From a virus, in IMG/VR virus record IMGVR_UViG_3300042564_000273, positions 1-25,288 of that record: DNA of 25,288 bases; one strand, 5' to 3'. A program made the translations under genes and the position numbers. The notes under the pieces are model-generated. The model was not told the origin of the DNA. It searched no databases and was given only the letters and a program-made list of their open reading frames with translations. Of the stretch, positions 13,580 through 21,562 are shown in pieces (position 1 is the first letter of the stretch; each line of letters opens with the position of its first letter).

Positions 13580-13867
13580 TTACCAAATAATGGCAATGTC
13601 TTGCTCACCTATCATAATCTTAATGCCTTTATCTTGCATATCAACTATCTCAGCGCTTTGTAAAACGTAACTAGGGATATATACTTTATCTCCTACGTTT
13701 ACTTCTGTTACTTCTGTGCCAACAGCATATATTGTTAATGCTGTCCATTTCTTCATCATTTCAGCATCAACTTCAGCTTTAGCAGCCTCTGTTAATTCAA
13801 TGCCAAAAGTGTCTTTGTGTGGTTTGTCAAGGAGAATTCTTCGTCCTCTAAGTGTAAATGTATTCAT
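13580..13867 (-). CDS. GroES-like co-chaperonin
   Basis: A 95-residue protein matching the Cpn10 pattern: GRRILLDKP at residues 8-16, FGIELTEAAK where the mobile loop and its flanks lie (about 21-30), YAVGTEVTEVNVGDKVYIP (about 47-65) and the closing KIMIGEQDIAIIW (83-95). GroES lids cap GroEL folding chambers; phages such as T4 (gp31) supply their own lid to fold capsid proteins. Here it would be expected to work with the host GroEL. Sequence identity to bacterial GroES looks low, so the call rests on the pattern. It follows a strong terminator-like hairpin and so probably has its own promoter. Confidence 0.7.
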   Translation of the reverse strand: MNTFTLRGRRILLDKPHKDTFGIELTEAAKAEVDAEMMKKWTALTIYAVGTEVTEVNVGDKVYIPSYVLQSAEIVDMQDKGIKIMIGEQDIAIIW

Positions 13868-13895
13868 GTGTTTAGTTTTTATTTAGTCTAAATTT

Positions 13896-13954
13896 AAAAA
13901 GCCACTCAAGTGTATCAGGAAACAGGCATAACCTAATACACTTTGTGAGTAGCT
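13896..13954 (-). terminator. Rho-independent terminator between the DnaA-IV gene and the GroES-like gene
   Basis: On the minus strand, AGCTACTCACAAAGTGTATT at 13954-13935, continuing AGG (13934-13932), pairs with CCTGATACACTTGAGTGGCT (13919-13900). This gives about 20 pairs with a 2-nt internal bulge and a 12-nt loop. T5 follows (13900-13896). The two non-Watson-Crick positions are G-U pairs only on the minus strand, which supports this strand as the functional one. Confidence 0.8.
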
Positions 13955-13987
13955 TACTATGAAAATCAGAAGACAATACAAATATAA

Positions 13988-14482
13988 TCAGTTTTTTACT
14001 TCTTCAAACATTTTCTTTGTTTTATTATAAATTTCTATTTCTTTCTTGTAGTATTCCGGATATGTATGCCAGTCTTCTACAACTTTAATAGCATGTATAA
14101 TAGTTGCGTGATGCTGATTACCAATTGTTTTTCCAATAAATTGGAGTGTTTTACCTTCTAATCTAAGCATATGAATAATCACATACCTAGGTATAATGTA
14201 ATCTCTTTTGCGGGACTTACTTAATATCTCTTTAGCAGATACACCTGTTACAGAATGTAGTATGTTACAAAGCAAGGGTACAACATTGTCTGTTAGTTCC
14301 TTTTTAGGTGAGAGAGTAATACGTAGATGTAATAACTTTATCCCGTAATCTTTCTTTACCTTTTGTAACTCATTAGTGTATTCTTCCTTAATCTTACTAA
14401 GTTGTTCTTCTTTTCTTCTAAGTGCTAATCTTAAATTATGCACCTGGATCTTTAATACTTCTTTTTCATTCAGGGTTGACAT
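13988..14482 (-). CDS. DnaA domain IV-like DNA-binding protein with coiled-coil N-terminus
   Basis: A 164-residue protein. Residues 1-50 are charged and heptad-like (a coiled coil, as in KEEQLSKIKEEYTNELQKVK). Residues about 70-140 match the DNA-binding domain IV of DnaA: TGVSAKEILSKSRKRDYIIP (79-98), RYVIIHMLRLEGKTLQFIGK, and GNQHHATIIHAIK (121-133), the counterpart of the DnaA signature GRDHTTVIHA. There is no AAA+ ATPase domain, so it is not a full initiator. It may bind DnaA-box-like sites in phage or host DNA, either to start phage replication or to interfere with host DnaA; both are inference. It lies between a small unknown gene and a strong terminator. Confidence 0.8.
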   Translation of the reverse strand: MSTLNEKEVLKIQVHNLRLALRRKEEQLSKIKEEYTNELQKVKKDYGIKLLHLRITLSPKKELTDNVVPLLCNILHSVTGVSAKEILSKSRKRDYIIPRYVIIHMLRLEGKTLQFIGKTIGNQHHATIIHAIKVVEDWHTYPEYYKKEIEIYNKTKKMFEEVKN

Positions 14483-14720
14483 AAATCTTTTTTAGTTTTT
14501 TCTCAATCTCTACCTCTATATCTGCTGTACCGGGTGGCTTTAGTTGTGGCCAAACCACGGTGCAAGTAACAGATTGTTGTAGATGATCTATCCTAAGTGT
14601 GCATGAGAAAGGATAGGGTGTTAAATCTATCTCATCTTCCCATGCATCTTTAGTTATGTAAGTACCATTGTGAATAAAGACTTCAGTCTTGTGAATCGGT
14701 TGTTTTTCTATATTAATCAT
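14466..14720 (-). CDS. Small protein of unknown function downstream of the polymerase
   Basis: An 84-residue protein. The start at 14720 is chosen because it forms an ATGA overlap with the polymerase stop; the longer frame to 14762 would lie inside the polymerase gene. The protein is beta-rich in the middle (CTLRIDHLQQSVTCTVVW), with KPPGTADIEVEIEKKLKKIY near the end. No family recognised. Its stop lies inside the beginning of the DnaA-IV gene (17-nt overlap), so the two are likely co-translated. Confidence 0.65.
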   Translation of the reverse strand: MINIEKQPIHKTEVFIHNGTYITKDAWEDEIDLTPYPFSCTLRIDHLQQSVTCTVVWPQLKPPGTADIEVEIEKKLKKIYVNPE

Positions 14721-16699
14721 AAGTTTAGTTCTAGTTGTTGGTAAGCTATCTTTTCTGGACATACATTCATAATTTCACGTATTGCATTGTTAATATAATA
14801 ATCATAGTTGATATCATAACCATCCCAATCTTTTTTATCTAACTTATTCAATGTAGTCTGCAACCATCTACCTGATTCTACTTGTATGATTCTACCATCT
14901 CTATGTTGTTTTAGTATCTTACAACCCTTGTTAGAGATGTAGTATCTCACTATTTTCTGTAACGGTTCTGTTATGAGCACACCCTTAATCATGCAGTTAC
15001 TTGTAAATCTCCAATCACCTTTTGCTTTTATACCACCACAGAAGTCAACTATGCTTTTAGATTCTAGAATAGTCTTATCTACCGGGGTATTAAATACAAA
15101 GTAATTATACAGAGCTTTCCTGATAATTAAGAAAGATTTATTCTTATGTAATGCTAAGTGGTGAAACTCAAATCTACCTTTACACTTTACTGGAGAATAA
15201 CCATTATCAGTATAAATATAATAGGGCTCATCTTCTTTAAGACTAATTAGAGTCTCTTGATCTGCTTCCCTGTGGGTATTTATACCGATGTAATTGTTTA
15301 CATCCCCAATAATCATCTTCTGATACTGGTCGTGTTCCAGTGCTAGCTGAGTGATTGTCTCCCATTCAGAACATATCTCAAGATATTTTGTTTTATATTC
15401 TTCAGGTATCATCATCTCTAGACCATCTGTATTCTGCATGATAGGAATAGCACCGGGTATACCCTCTGCTATCATCTCATAAAGCATACATAGACTAAGC
15501 TGACCATTGATAGTAATACGCATGGTAAACTCAGGATCATACAGAAAGCTATTCTTATCATTGCTAAGGCCATAAGTACTGTTCAAGATGATCTTGTATA
15601 CATAGTTCTTAGGATCTTTCTTAGGGATCTTCTTACGCTCTGTAAAGAACCACTCATACTGCTCACAGAACTCTTCTTTAGGAAGATGAGCCGGAGCCCA
15701 TTTATTCTTAATAGCTAGGTTAGGATAATAACTTACAACATCTGATGACATTATTATCATACCATTCTTAGCCTCAAAGATTCCGGAACGTGCACCATGT
15801 AAACCACCTAGACCAAAATCAGTCTGCATACCTTTATAAGTTACACTATGAGCAAACCCACCTTTAGTTTCTTTAGGGTCCAACTCAATAGTTCTAAACT
15901 TATCTAGCAGCGCCTGCAACTCTGGTGTTTTAAACTTCACATAGTCTAGAATGATATCATTTACTTTGATAAGAGTTCTGTTAGTTCTAAGACCGTTGAG
16001 CTCATAACTACTAATCCCGGTAGCTTTAGATAAGAAATACTTAAATAGCTCTTTAGATATCCTTGGCTCACTAGCACTGTACAGGTTAATACCATATTCT
16101 TTTGTAAGTACACCACGTAAAGCAATTTGAGATTTACTATACTCCATTATCTTCTTGGTGAACTTTACATCATTTCTACAATAGCTTAGTACCATCTCTT
16201 GGTTCTCAATGGTGATTATGCTATCACTATGATGTATAGGCATCTCCTCTACGTTGTGCCAATCTAGTGTGTACTCCAACCATTTAAGACTAGAGCTTTT
16301 AGCCGGATTGTCCCAGTGGTTAAGTTTAAATAAATCTATCTGGTTAATCTTTAATTGTTTGTGACTATACAGAGCAAACTCACCATTATTCTTTCTATAG
16401 ATAATGTCTTGTGCTACTTTGTATAGTTTATCTGTAATCTCTAACCAAGTCATAGTTAGTAATTCACTAGAGTGATCTAGGATATACTGTATTACTTGTG
16501 CATCAAAGTCAAGACCATTAAAACTGATATGCCATTCCTCACCTTTAATGTTCTCATTAATAAAATCTACTAACTCTTTAATCTGGTTGTCATTAAAGGA
16601 TACTACAAACTCTTTTACAGACTCTTCTTTATAGTGCTCAAATACAGCACAGAAGAAATCTGACATAGTTTCTATATCCATTACCCAATGTCTCTTCAT
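14717..16699 (-). CDS. Family B DNA polymerase with 3'-5' exonuclease domain
   Basis: A 660-residue replicative polymerase. Exonuclease motifs: MDIET (residues 7-11, Asp8 and Glu10), ISFNGLDFDAQ (58-68) and YCRNDVKF (173-180). A GLGGLHG motif lies at about 296-302. Polymerase motif A is SSDVVSYYPNLAI (318-330, Asp320), motif B KIILNSTYG (369-377), and motif C NTDG (423-426), with Asn in place of the usual first Asp. Only about 50 residues separate motifs A and B, and the whole protein is short compared with T4-type enzymes, so it is a compact branch. It would copy the phage genome with priming by the Toprim protein encoded upstream. A hairpin with a T-run sits 8 nt before its start. Confidence 0.93.
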   Translation of the reverse strand: MKRHWVMDIETMSDFFCAVFEHYKEESVKEFVVSFNDNQIKELVDFINENIKGEEWHISFNGLDFDAQVIQYILDHSSELLTMTWLEITDKLYKVAQDIIYRKNNGEFALYSHKQLKINQIDLFKLNHWDNPAKSSSLKWLEYTLDWHNVEEMPIHHSDSIITIENQEMVLSYCRNDVKFTKKIMEYSKSQIALRGVLTKEYGINLYSASEPRISKELFKYFLSKATGISSYELNGLRTNRTLIKVNDIILDYVKFKTPELQALLDKFRTIELDPKETKGGFAHSVTYKGMQTDFGLGGLHGARSGIFEAKNGMIIMSSDVVSYYPNLAIKNKWAPAHLPKEEFCEQYEWFFTERKKIPKKDPKNYVYKIILNSTYGLSNDKNSFLYDPEFTMRITINGQLSLCMLYEMIAEGIPGAIPIMQNTDGLEMMIPEEYKTKYLEICSEWETITQLALEHDQYQKMIIGDVNNYIGINTHREADQETLISLKEDEPYYIYTDNGYSPVKCKGRFEFHHLALHKNKSFLIIRKALYNYFVFNTPVDKTILESKSIVDFCGGIKAKGDWRFTSNCMIKGVLITEPLQKIVRYYISNKGCKILKQHRDGRIIQVESGRWLQTTLNKLDKKDWDGYDINYDYYINNAIREIMNVCPEKIAYQQLELNL

Positions 16700-16707
16700 A
16701 GTTTTAG

Positions 16708-16737
16708 AAAAAAAAGGGGGACTATTACATCCCCCTT
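16708..16737 (-). terminator. Hairpin with T-run just before the polymerase gene
   Basis: On the minus strand, AAGGGGGATGTAATAGTCCC continues CCTT and then a T-run: stem AAGGGGG (16737-16731) with CCCCCTT (16720-16714) and eight T (16715-16708). It has the form of a rho-independent terminator for the upstream minus-strand genes, but the T-run ends only 8 nt before the polymerase ATG. It may instead be an attenuator or processing site. A near copy lies before the primase gene (24991-25020). Confidence 0.7.
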
Positions 16738-16769
16738 GATTGTTGGTTTATATGGCAATCCTCAAGACC

Positions 16770-17168
16770 CTATACTTGAGTTGGACCCGTGATTCCTACT
16801 GATTCTTTTTCCAAGATACTAAAGTCAAAGCTATCATGATTCATTGCAAACTTAGCAATGATATCTAAGATCTCTTCTTTCTTATGTACATAATACTCTT
16901 GGAAAGACTCAACCAGTCTTCTCTCTTCCGCGTAACTTTTTTCTGGATTCTTTCTGTTCTTAACAAATATTACATCACCTTTATCATCCATTCTAGGAAT
17001 CATGTGGTAAGCATCTTTAATAATTTTAGAGATGATAACCAACATGCTAGCTTCTGGATCATAAATCATTTCTACATAAGGACAAGTTTCTACCAAAGGT
17101 ATAACTTTAAAACTCTCCTGACCGTTCCATACGGCACTAATACATAACATACTATCTTTCATATACAC
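16770..17168 (-). CDS. Protein of unknown function
   Basis: A 132-residue soluble protein with two beta-rich segments in the first half (MLCISAVWNGQESFKVIPLV, ASMLVIISKII) and helices in the second (KSYAEERRLVESFQEYYVHK, EILDIIAKF). The C-terminus is SVGITGPTQV. No motif recognised. It lies three bases downstream of the next gene in the minus-strand operon, and a terminator-like hairpin separates it from the polymerase. Confidence 0.7.
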   Translation of the reverse strand: MYMKDSMLCISAVWNGQESFKVIPLVETCPYVEMIYDPEASMLVIISKIIKDAYHMIPRMDDKGDVIFVKNRKNPEKSYAEERRLVESFQEYYVHKKEEILDIIAKFAMNHDSFDFSILEKESVGITGPTQV

Positions 17169-17171
17169 AAA

Positions 17172-17732
17172 TCAAATAATTAAATCTTTCATTTCCAAAT
17201 TCTCTACAGGTATTTTAAGTGTTTCTTTTTCAGCGTGATATGGAGCACACAATTCTCCAACACCTTTTAGGATGTTTACATTCACTCCTAGCAGCTCTGC
17301 ATAGACATCAAAATAGTCTTCCGGGTATAGATAACTCATCACGTACTCATAAGTACTAGAGTCTTTACCATAGAATCTTTCAATCTCATCTTTAGCAGTG
17401 TCAGACAACTGAGAGTATTTACCCTTTACAAATTTATCCCAGTCATAAGCCCGGTCATCAAATGTAAAAATATAAATACCCTTGTTATCTGTAGTCTGTC
17501 TAAACTCACAGAACTTATCATTACCAAACAACTTAACCCTCTCAAAGATTTGATAGTCTTCATTATCTTGTATATCATAAACGCAAATAAGTTTTCTATC
17601 AGTAGGAGATACAATCTCTTCCCATGCAATGTAAGTCTGTATGGGTTTGATATGACTGCCTCTTCTAATGTTTAGTGCCGGGTATAAGAATATCCGGGAT
17701 TTCTGTGTGTACTTGTCATGTAATTTCTTCAT
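17172..17732 (-). CDS. Protein of unknown function
   Basis: A 186-residue protein. The first half is beta-rich with many charged and aromatic residues (SRIFLYPALNIRRGSHIKPI, TYIAWEEIVSPTDRKLICVY, NKGIYIFTFDDRAYDWD). The second half is helical (LSDTAKDEIERFYGKDSSTY, EYVMSYLYPEDYFDVYAELL). No catalytic motif is recognised. The start overlaps the nuclease stop by 4 nt (ATGA), suggesting translational coupling with the PD-(D/E)XK gene and possibly a shared process. Confidence 0.75.
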   Translation of the reverse strand: MKKLHDKYTQKSRIFLYPALNIRRGSHIKPIQTYIAWEEIVSPTDRKLICVYDIQDNEDYQIFERVKLFGNDKFCEFRQTTDNKGIYIFTFDDRAYDWDKFVKGKYSQLSDTAKDEIERFYGKDSSTYEYVMSYLYPEDYFDVYAELLGVNVNILKGVGELCAPYHAEKETLKIPVENLEMKDLII

Positions 17733-18700
17733 AGTATTATTTTGTTTACAATATACTCATAAGGTAGAGAATAATCTCTATTTGTATAATGATAATGTGC
17801 TTCATCTAACGCTTTTCTAAATCTTGTATTCCAGTCATCCAGTGTTAACTGAGAAACAGGAAAGCAATAAATCTGCTCATACTTGTCTACCACCACAAAA
17901 GAATACTGATAAGTGTAATCAACTTTTAAGAAGTGACATTTAGCTAGTAGTACATACATTGCAGCCTGCATCCAATAGTTGTAGTACTCTACACTCTCTC
18001 TGAATTCAGGAATTGTTTTACTAGTAGTCTTAACGTCTGCTATCTTAATTACTTTGTTTACATCATCTACAATTACACTGTCAAGAATACCCTTAATACC
18101 AAACTTGTAGTCAACTAAATCACAAGATGCTGGTAACTCTCTATGAAATTTAGTATCATCAAACTCTGTAATATCTAGACCTAGATGATATCTAACTTCC
18201 GGATTAGCTTTAAACTTAGTTACTACCCGTAAGCATTTATCATATGTGCTTTGATCAATTACAGATTTACCAATACTATTTATAAGATCAGTAAGATAGT
18301 CAGTAGTAATTGGTGTAATTACCTTGGCTAGTCTTTGCTCATCCGTTTTTAGTGTCTGGTAAAGGTTCTTTTCTATTAAAATGTTTAAGATTTCATCTTG
18401 AAAGTTAGACAAATCATCACAATTATGTTCTCTAAAGATTTTATCTACAATATCCTTAAGATTATCTGAAGGAAGTTTACTTTTAGATACATAAAATTGA
18501 TTACTATACTCATCCGGTTGTAGTAGAAGGCAGTGAATTAACCTGCCCTCTACCAAATGTGCACCAACCGATTCCTCCTTTTGTTGGAGGATGTAATGAG
18601 TAAAGAACAATCTAGGACTGAATCTTAATTTGCTTAGTCCTGAGTAACTAATATAATACTTAGTTTTATAAAACTGTTCTATTAACTCTTGATCTGTCAT
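17729..18700 (-). CDS. PD-(D/E)XK nuclease of the RecB/Cas4-like group
   Basis: A 323-residue protein. The N-terminus YISYSGLSKLRFSPRLF (residues 16-32) and GRLIHCLLL (52-60) match the start of RecB-type nuclease domains, with His56 a likely metal ligand. The catalytic core is GILDSVI (204-210, Asp207), then IADVKTTSK (220-228, Asp222 and Lys224), followed by YYNYWMQAAMYVL (239-251) with the family's Gln245. No cysteine cluster for an iron-sulphur centre is visible, unlike true Cas4/AddB. Probable role: exonuclease in phage recombination or replication, or degradation of host DNA. It overlaps both neighbours by 4 nt. Confidence 0.85.
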   Translation of the reverse strand: MTDQELIEQFYKTKYYISYSGLSKLRFSPRLFFTHYILQQKEESVGAHLVEGRLIHCLLLQPDEYSNQFYVSKSKLPSDNLKDIVDKIFREHNCDDLSNFQDEILNILIEKNLYQTLKTDEQRLAKVITPITTDYLTDLINSIGKSVIDQSTYDKCLRVVTKFKANPEVRYHLGLDITEFDDTKFHRELPASCDLVDYKFGIKGILDSVIVDDVNKVIKIADVKTTSKTIPEFRESVEYYNYWMQAAMYVLLAKCHFLKVDYTYQYSFVVVDKYEQIYCFPVSQLTLDDWNTRFRKALDEAHYHYTNRDYSLPYEYIVNKIIL

Positions 18701-19764
18701 TCTACTATTTTTTGTTTGTATGTTTCATTCATTTGAATTGCACTGATAGTAAAGATACCATTCTCACCATATGTTTTTACATGTTTTAGAATATCCTCTT
18801 TAAACTCAGATAGGTATTCTCTCTTAAGTTTACCACCATCTGCTAATCTACGAACAATATCTATAATATCACCACTGTAATAGTTAGGATCAATATTCCA
18901 GTAAGTAGTCATGTACTGTCTAAATGCTTTATAGTTTACATGGTTTGTACCGGGCATACTACGTATATCAAACTTAGATATCAACTTCAAGATATATACC
19001 ATAGACTGATCATAGTCACAGTTACATAGTAACTCCAAAGCAATTTCCTGATTCTGAGTTGAACTAAACATACTTACCAACCTTGCATAAGATTCAGAGT
19101 TAAGTGGTTGAGAACCATTACACTGTTTCATTACATCTTTATCAGAGATAATAACGTTAGTATTAGCTAGTAAGTCATTGATTAGTTGTTCATAGGCATC
19201 TTCTTTAAAACGATAAGTGTAGAAATGATTAGTGTCTAAACCTAAACTAGTTGAATTACTTTGAGTAACATAGTTATGTACACCCGAAAGTCCTCTATAT
19301 AAAGACCATTCTATAATAACATAATTACCTGCTTCTGGATCATCTAATTCAGGAGAAGTAATACCATAATGATCAAGTATTTTTTTCATTTCAGCTATTT
19401 CTATCCCCATCTCGTTTCTTCTATCTATGGTTTCATCTACAACCTGTTTTTTATTAAAGACTATTTTAGTTGCTTTGGTGTGATTTCTTACTATATCAAA
19501 ACCAATCTCTTTACCAGTTTCCCGTATTTTATACCGGGGGATGGTTACCCCCGGCATTATAAATACTTTGTCACCAGCCACAAGACTCTGTGTTGATGTA
19601 GTTAATGTATCAAAAATAGTTACATCTACTGCTTTAAAACTTTCAAACGTAAGGGACTCTATTAAGTCTTTATAGTTATTATGATTTAAACCATAAGGGG
19701 TGTAATACTCACCTGCTTTCTTAAAATACTTGTTACCATCAAGTCTTACATACAAATTTTTCAT
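18697..19764 (-). CDS. Conserved unknown protein coupled to the MoxR-like ATPase gene
   Basis: A 355-residue soluble protein, start overlapping the MoxR stop by 4 nt. The first third is beta-rich (GDKVFIMPGVTIPRYKIRET), the middle has ELDDPEAGNYVIIEWSLYRG, and the C-terminal half is helical (EIALELLCNCDYDQSMVYIL, MPGTNHVNYKAFRQYM, GDIIDIVRRLADGGKLKREY). No family recognised. Tight coupling to the ATPase suggests it is a partner or substrate adaptor of the MoxR/VWA pair; that is inference. A very GC-rich perfect hairpin, CCGGGGG/CCCCCGG, lies in the coding region (19534-19554), unlike the AT-rich surroundings. Confidence 0.75.
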   Translation of the reverse strand: MKNLYVRLDGNKYFKKAGEYYTPYGLNHNNYKDLIESLTFESFKAVDVTIFDTLTTSTQSLVAGDKVFIMPGVTIPRYKIRETGKEIGFDIVRNHTKATKIVFNKKQVVDETIDRRNEMGIEIAEMKKILDHYGITSPELDDPEAGNYVIIEWSLYRGLSGVHNYVTQSNSTSLGLDTNHFYTYRFKEDAYEQLINDLLANTNVIISDKDVMKQCNGSQPLNSESYARLVSMFSSTQNQEIALELLCNCDYDQSMVYILKLISKFDIRSMPGTNHVNYKAFRQYMTTYWNIDPNYYSGDIIDIVRRLADGGKLKREYLSEFKEDILKHVKTYGENGIFTISAIQMNETYKQKIVE

Positions 19765-20510
19765 CGGATTGTGTACTCCATAACTTTATCGTTCAACATA
19801 AGCTTTTGAAATTTCTGCTTGTTACCATTAATAAGATTTCTTACAATCATATACTTAAGGTCAATAGCAAATATCTCATCCACCACTAATTTCTCAAAAC
19901 GTTTGATTACTTCACTCTTCATAGGATTTGTTTTGAAGTGTGCCAAAGCAAAGTTTACAATCCTAGTACTCATAATACTAGCAATGTCTGCCCGGTAATC
20001 ATCACCTCTACCAACTGTAGACTTCAAAGTACCTATGATATAATCCTCATTGTCATGTAAGATAATGTCTTTAGGAGACACCAACTGGTCCAGTTTGTTA
20101 TTGATAAACAAAGTAAACAAGCTAGTCATGTCTGCACCAACAGAACCTTCACCAATCATTTGGATCATAGGTAGATTATCTTCAAACTTCTCAAAGCTAG
20201 AGATAGCATTAAAGAATGTAGTAATTGCACGTGGGTTAGTAGACTCAGTAACAACTTCTGGATGCTTCAAGATGAAGTTAATACATCTGCCATCCATAGC
20301 TGTTTCTTCTGCCCACTGTGCCCAACAGTCTACATCAAACTTTAAGTCACAAGAAATAAAGCGAGTAGTTTGTGCTACGTCCATACTATTTACGTGATAG
20401 TCACCGCCATCAGGGTTAGTAGTTAAGATGATAGTCCAGTCTTTAGGTAACTTCCATGAGATATACTCCTGAGTGTTAATCAAATCCATACATGCTTGGA
20501 TCATTCTCGG
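19761..20510 (-). CDS. MoxR-like AAA+ ATPase, exon 2 (C-terminal 249 residues)
   Basis: The second exon of the intron-split ATPase gene. It begins at CCG (20510), directly after the inferred last intron base G20511, and continues the Walker B helix of exon 1 as PRMIQACMDLINTQEYISWK. Sensor 1 is IILTTNPDG (about residues 171-179 of the joined protein), with an arginine-finger-like AQTTRF shortly after. A helical lid (RAITTFFNAISSFEKFEDN) and a C-terminal helical part end at VMEYTIR. The joined exons give one frame of 393 residues. MoxR ATPases act with VWA proteins to remodel or activate targets, and the VWA gene lies directly upstream. The TTG at 20513 could give a short separate ORF but has no leader of its own. 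Confidence 0.88.
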   Translation of the reverse strand, partial: PRMIQACMDLINTQEYISWKLPKDWTIILTTNPDGGDYHVNSMDVAQTTRFISCDLKFDVDCWAQWAEETAMDGRCINFILKHPEVVTESTNPRAITTFFNAISSFEKFEDNLPMIQMIGEGSVGADMTSLFTLFINNKLDQLVSPKDIILHDNEDYIIGTLKSTVGRGDDYRADIASIMSTRIVNFALAHFKTNPMKSEVIKRFEKLVVDEIFAIDLKYMIVRNLINGNKQKFQKLMLNDKVMEYTIR

Positions 20511-21562
20511 CAATAATGTTATCCTATAGGTTCTTTATCCTATAGTTCTGTACTTTCATTTAGTTATTTGTACAGTTCAGACTATATCATCAGTAACCTT
20601 TAAGTATTGATATACATAAGTTACTGTCCTGCGCTCTTGGTATTTTACTGTCTCCAACATCACTTGGTAAGACTCCATATACTAGTCGTTGAACCTTCTA
20701 ATTATTTCTAATTAGCTTGGCTGCTGATTGTCCTCTTCAGGAGTTTCCAGCAATTCACAGGATTTAAGGCGGACACGAGAATGTTTCCATTTATAACCAC
20801 CAGCAGTTCTATTATATTTAATAGCTCTGGGTATATTAGGTATTCCAATTTCTTTAATAGAGTTAAATGTTTTAATATAATTATCATTTAAATCATATTG
20901 ATCTACAGCAGTGGTTTCCCAGTTATTAGGTATAGGACCTAATTGTTCTACTTTATCAAATGACCATCTATAATTATAATAACTATGAAGTCTTTTTCCT
21001 TTACATGCTACAGCAATACCAGATATATCTTTTATATTTAGATATTTTCCAGCATCTGTTATGCTATTAAAAGATTTAATAAAAGCACCTTCCATATTAT
21101 ACATATGTACAAGTCTTTTATTAACAGGACTCCATCCATTTTCTATTCTTTTTTTCATTGCTTGAGATAATCTTTCTTTAAAGACTGCATCTCTTCTTAA
21201 TGAAACTGGATCTAATATATGGTTTATACAAGGTTTAAGATCATCCATATAAAACTTCTCTCTTTCTATAAGTATATCAGGTTTACACTGTTCTAAAACA
21301 GTAAAGTAAATTTCTTGATATTTATTATAAAGATTTTGCATTGTTCTATTATGATGTCTATGCTCTTGTAATGACCACTGATGATGTTTTAATCTATGAC
21401 CTATACTGGTAGAACTACCAATATAAGTTCTATTTTTAATTTTAAGATGATATATACCAGATATTCCATAGTATTCTTTTATTGTTTCTTTGCTTAAGAG
21501 TATCATATTATAAAGATACGCAAATGCTTCAAGAAATAAAAGCTACCTTGGATTAATTATTT
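20511..21562 (-). mobile_element. Group I intron in the MoxR-like gene, carrying a GIY-YIG endonuclease ORF
   Basis: The 1052-nt insert splits the ATPase after its Walker B region. The 3' half shows a group I core on the minus strand: AATTGCTGGAAACTCC and AATCAGCAGCCAAGC (P3-P6 region, 20755-20715), GTTCAACGACTAG (20694-20682) and GATATAGTCTGAAC (about 20588-20575). P7 forms between GACTA (20687-20683) and TAGTC (20584-20580). CAGTAAC/GTTACTG forms a P8-like stem, and CTGTAC/GTACAG and CTATAGG/CCTATAG form P9 hairpins. The 3' end is put at G20511. The 5' site is put after the U of GAT (21563). Joining there restores RAD-PRMIQA in frame. P1 is not clearly resolved: GGAU can pair with AUCC, but without the usual G-U at the splice site. 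Confidence 0.9.
20712..21506 (-). CDS. GIY-YIG homing endonuclease encoded in the group I intron
   Basis: A 264-residue protein. The nuclease domain has GIY (residues 17-19), YIG (28-30), Arg38 in GHRLK and Glu81 in LIEREKFYMDDL, the expected active-site set. Two NUMOD1-like DNA-binding repeats follow: YNMEGAFIKSFNSITDAGKY (136-155) and YDLNDNYIKTFNSIKEIG (204-221). Such enzymes cut intron-less copies of the gene and drive spread of the intron. The ORF begins about 56 nt into the intron, and its last 16 codons overlap the P3-P6 core sequence, so the C-terminus (ELLETPEEDNQQPS) is constrained by RNA folding. All key residues are present, so it is probably active. Confidence 0.92.
   Translation of the reverse strand: MILLSKETIKEYYGISGIYHLKIKNRTYIGSSTSIGHRLKHHQWSLQEHRHHNRTMQNLYNKYQEIYFTVLEQCKPDILIEREKFYMDDLKPCINHILDPVSLRRDAVFKERLSQAMKKRIENGWSPVNKRLVHMYNMEGAFIKSFNSITDAGKYLNIKDISGIAVACKGKRLHSYYNYRWSFDKVEQLGPIPNNWETTAVDQYDLNDNYIKTFNSIKEIGIPNIPRAIKYNRTAGGYKWKHSRVRLKSCELLETPEEDNQQPS

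Noticed and set aside
19369-20397. Plus-strand frames at 19369-19596 and 20050-20397
   Set aside because: They lie opposite well-supported minus-strand genes and show no motif or neighbour logic; antisense shadows.
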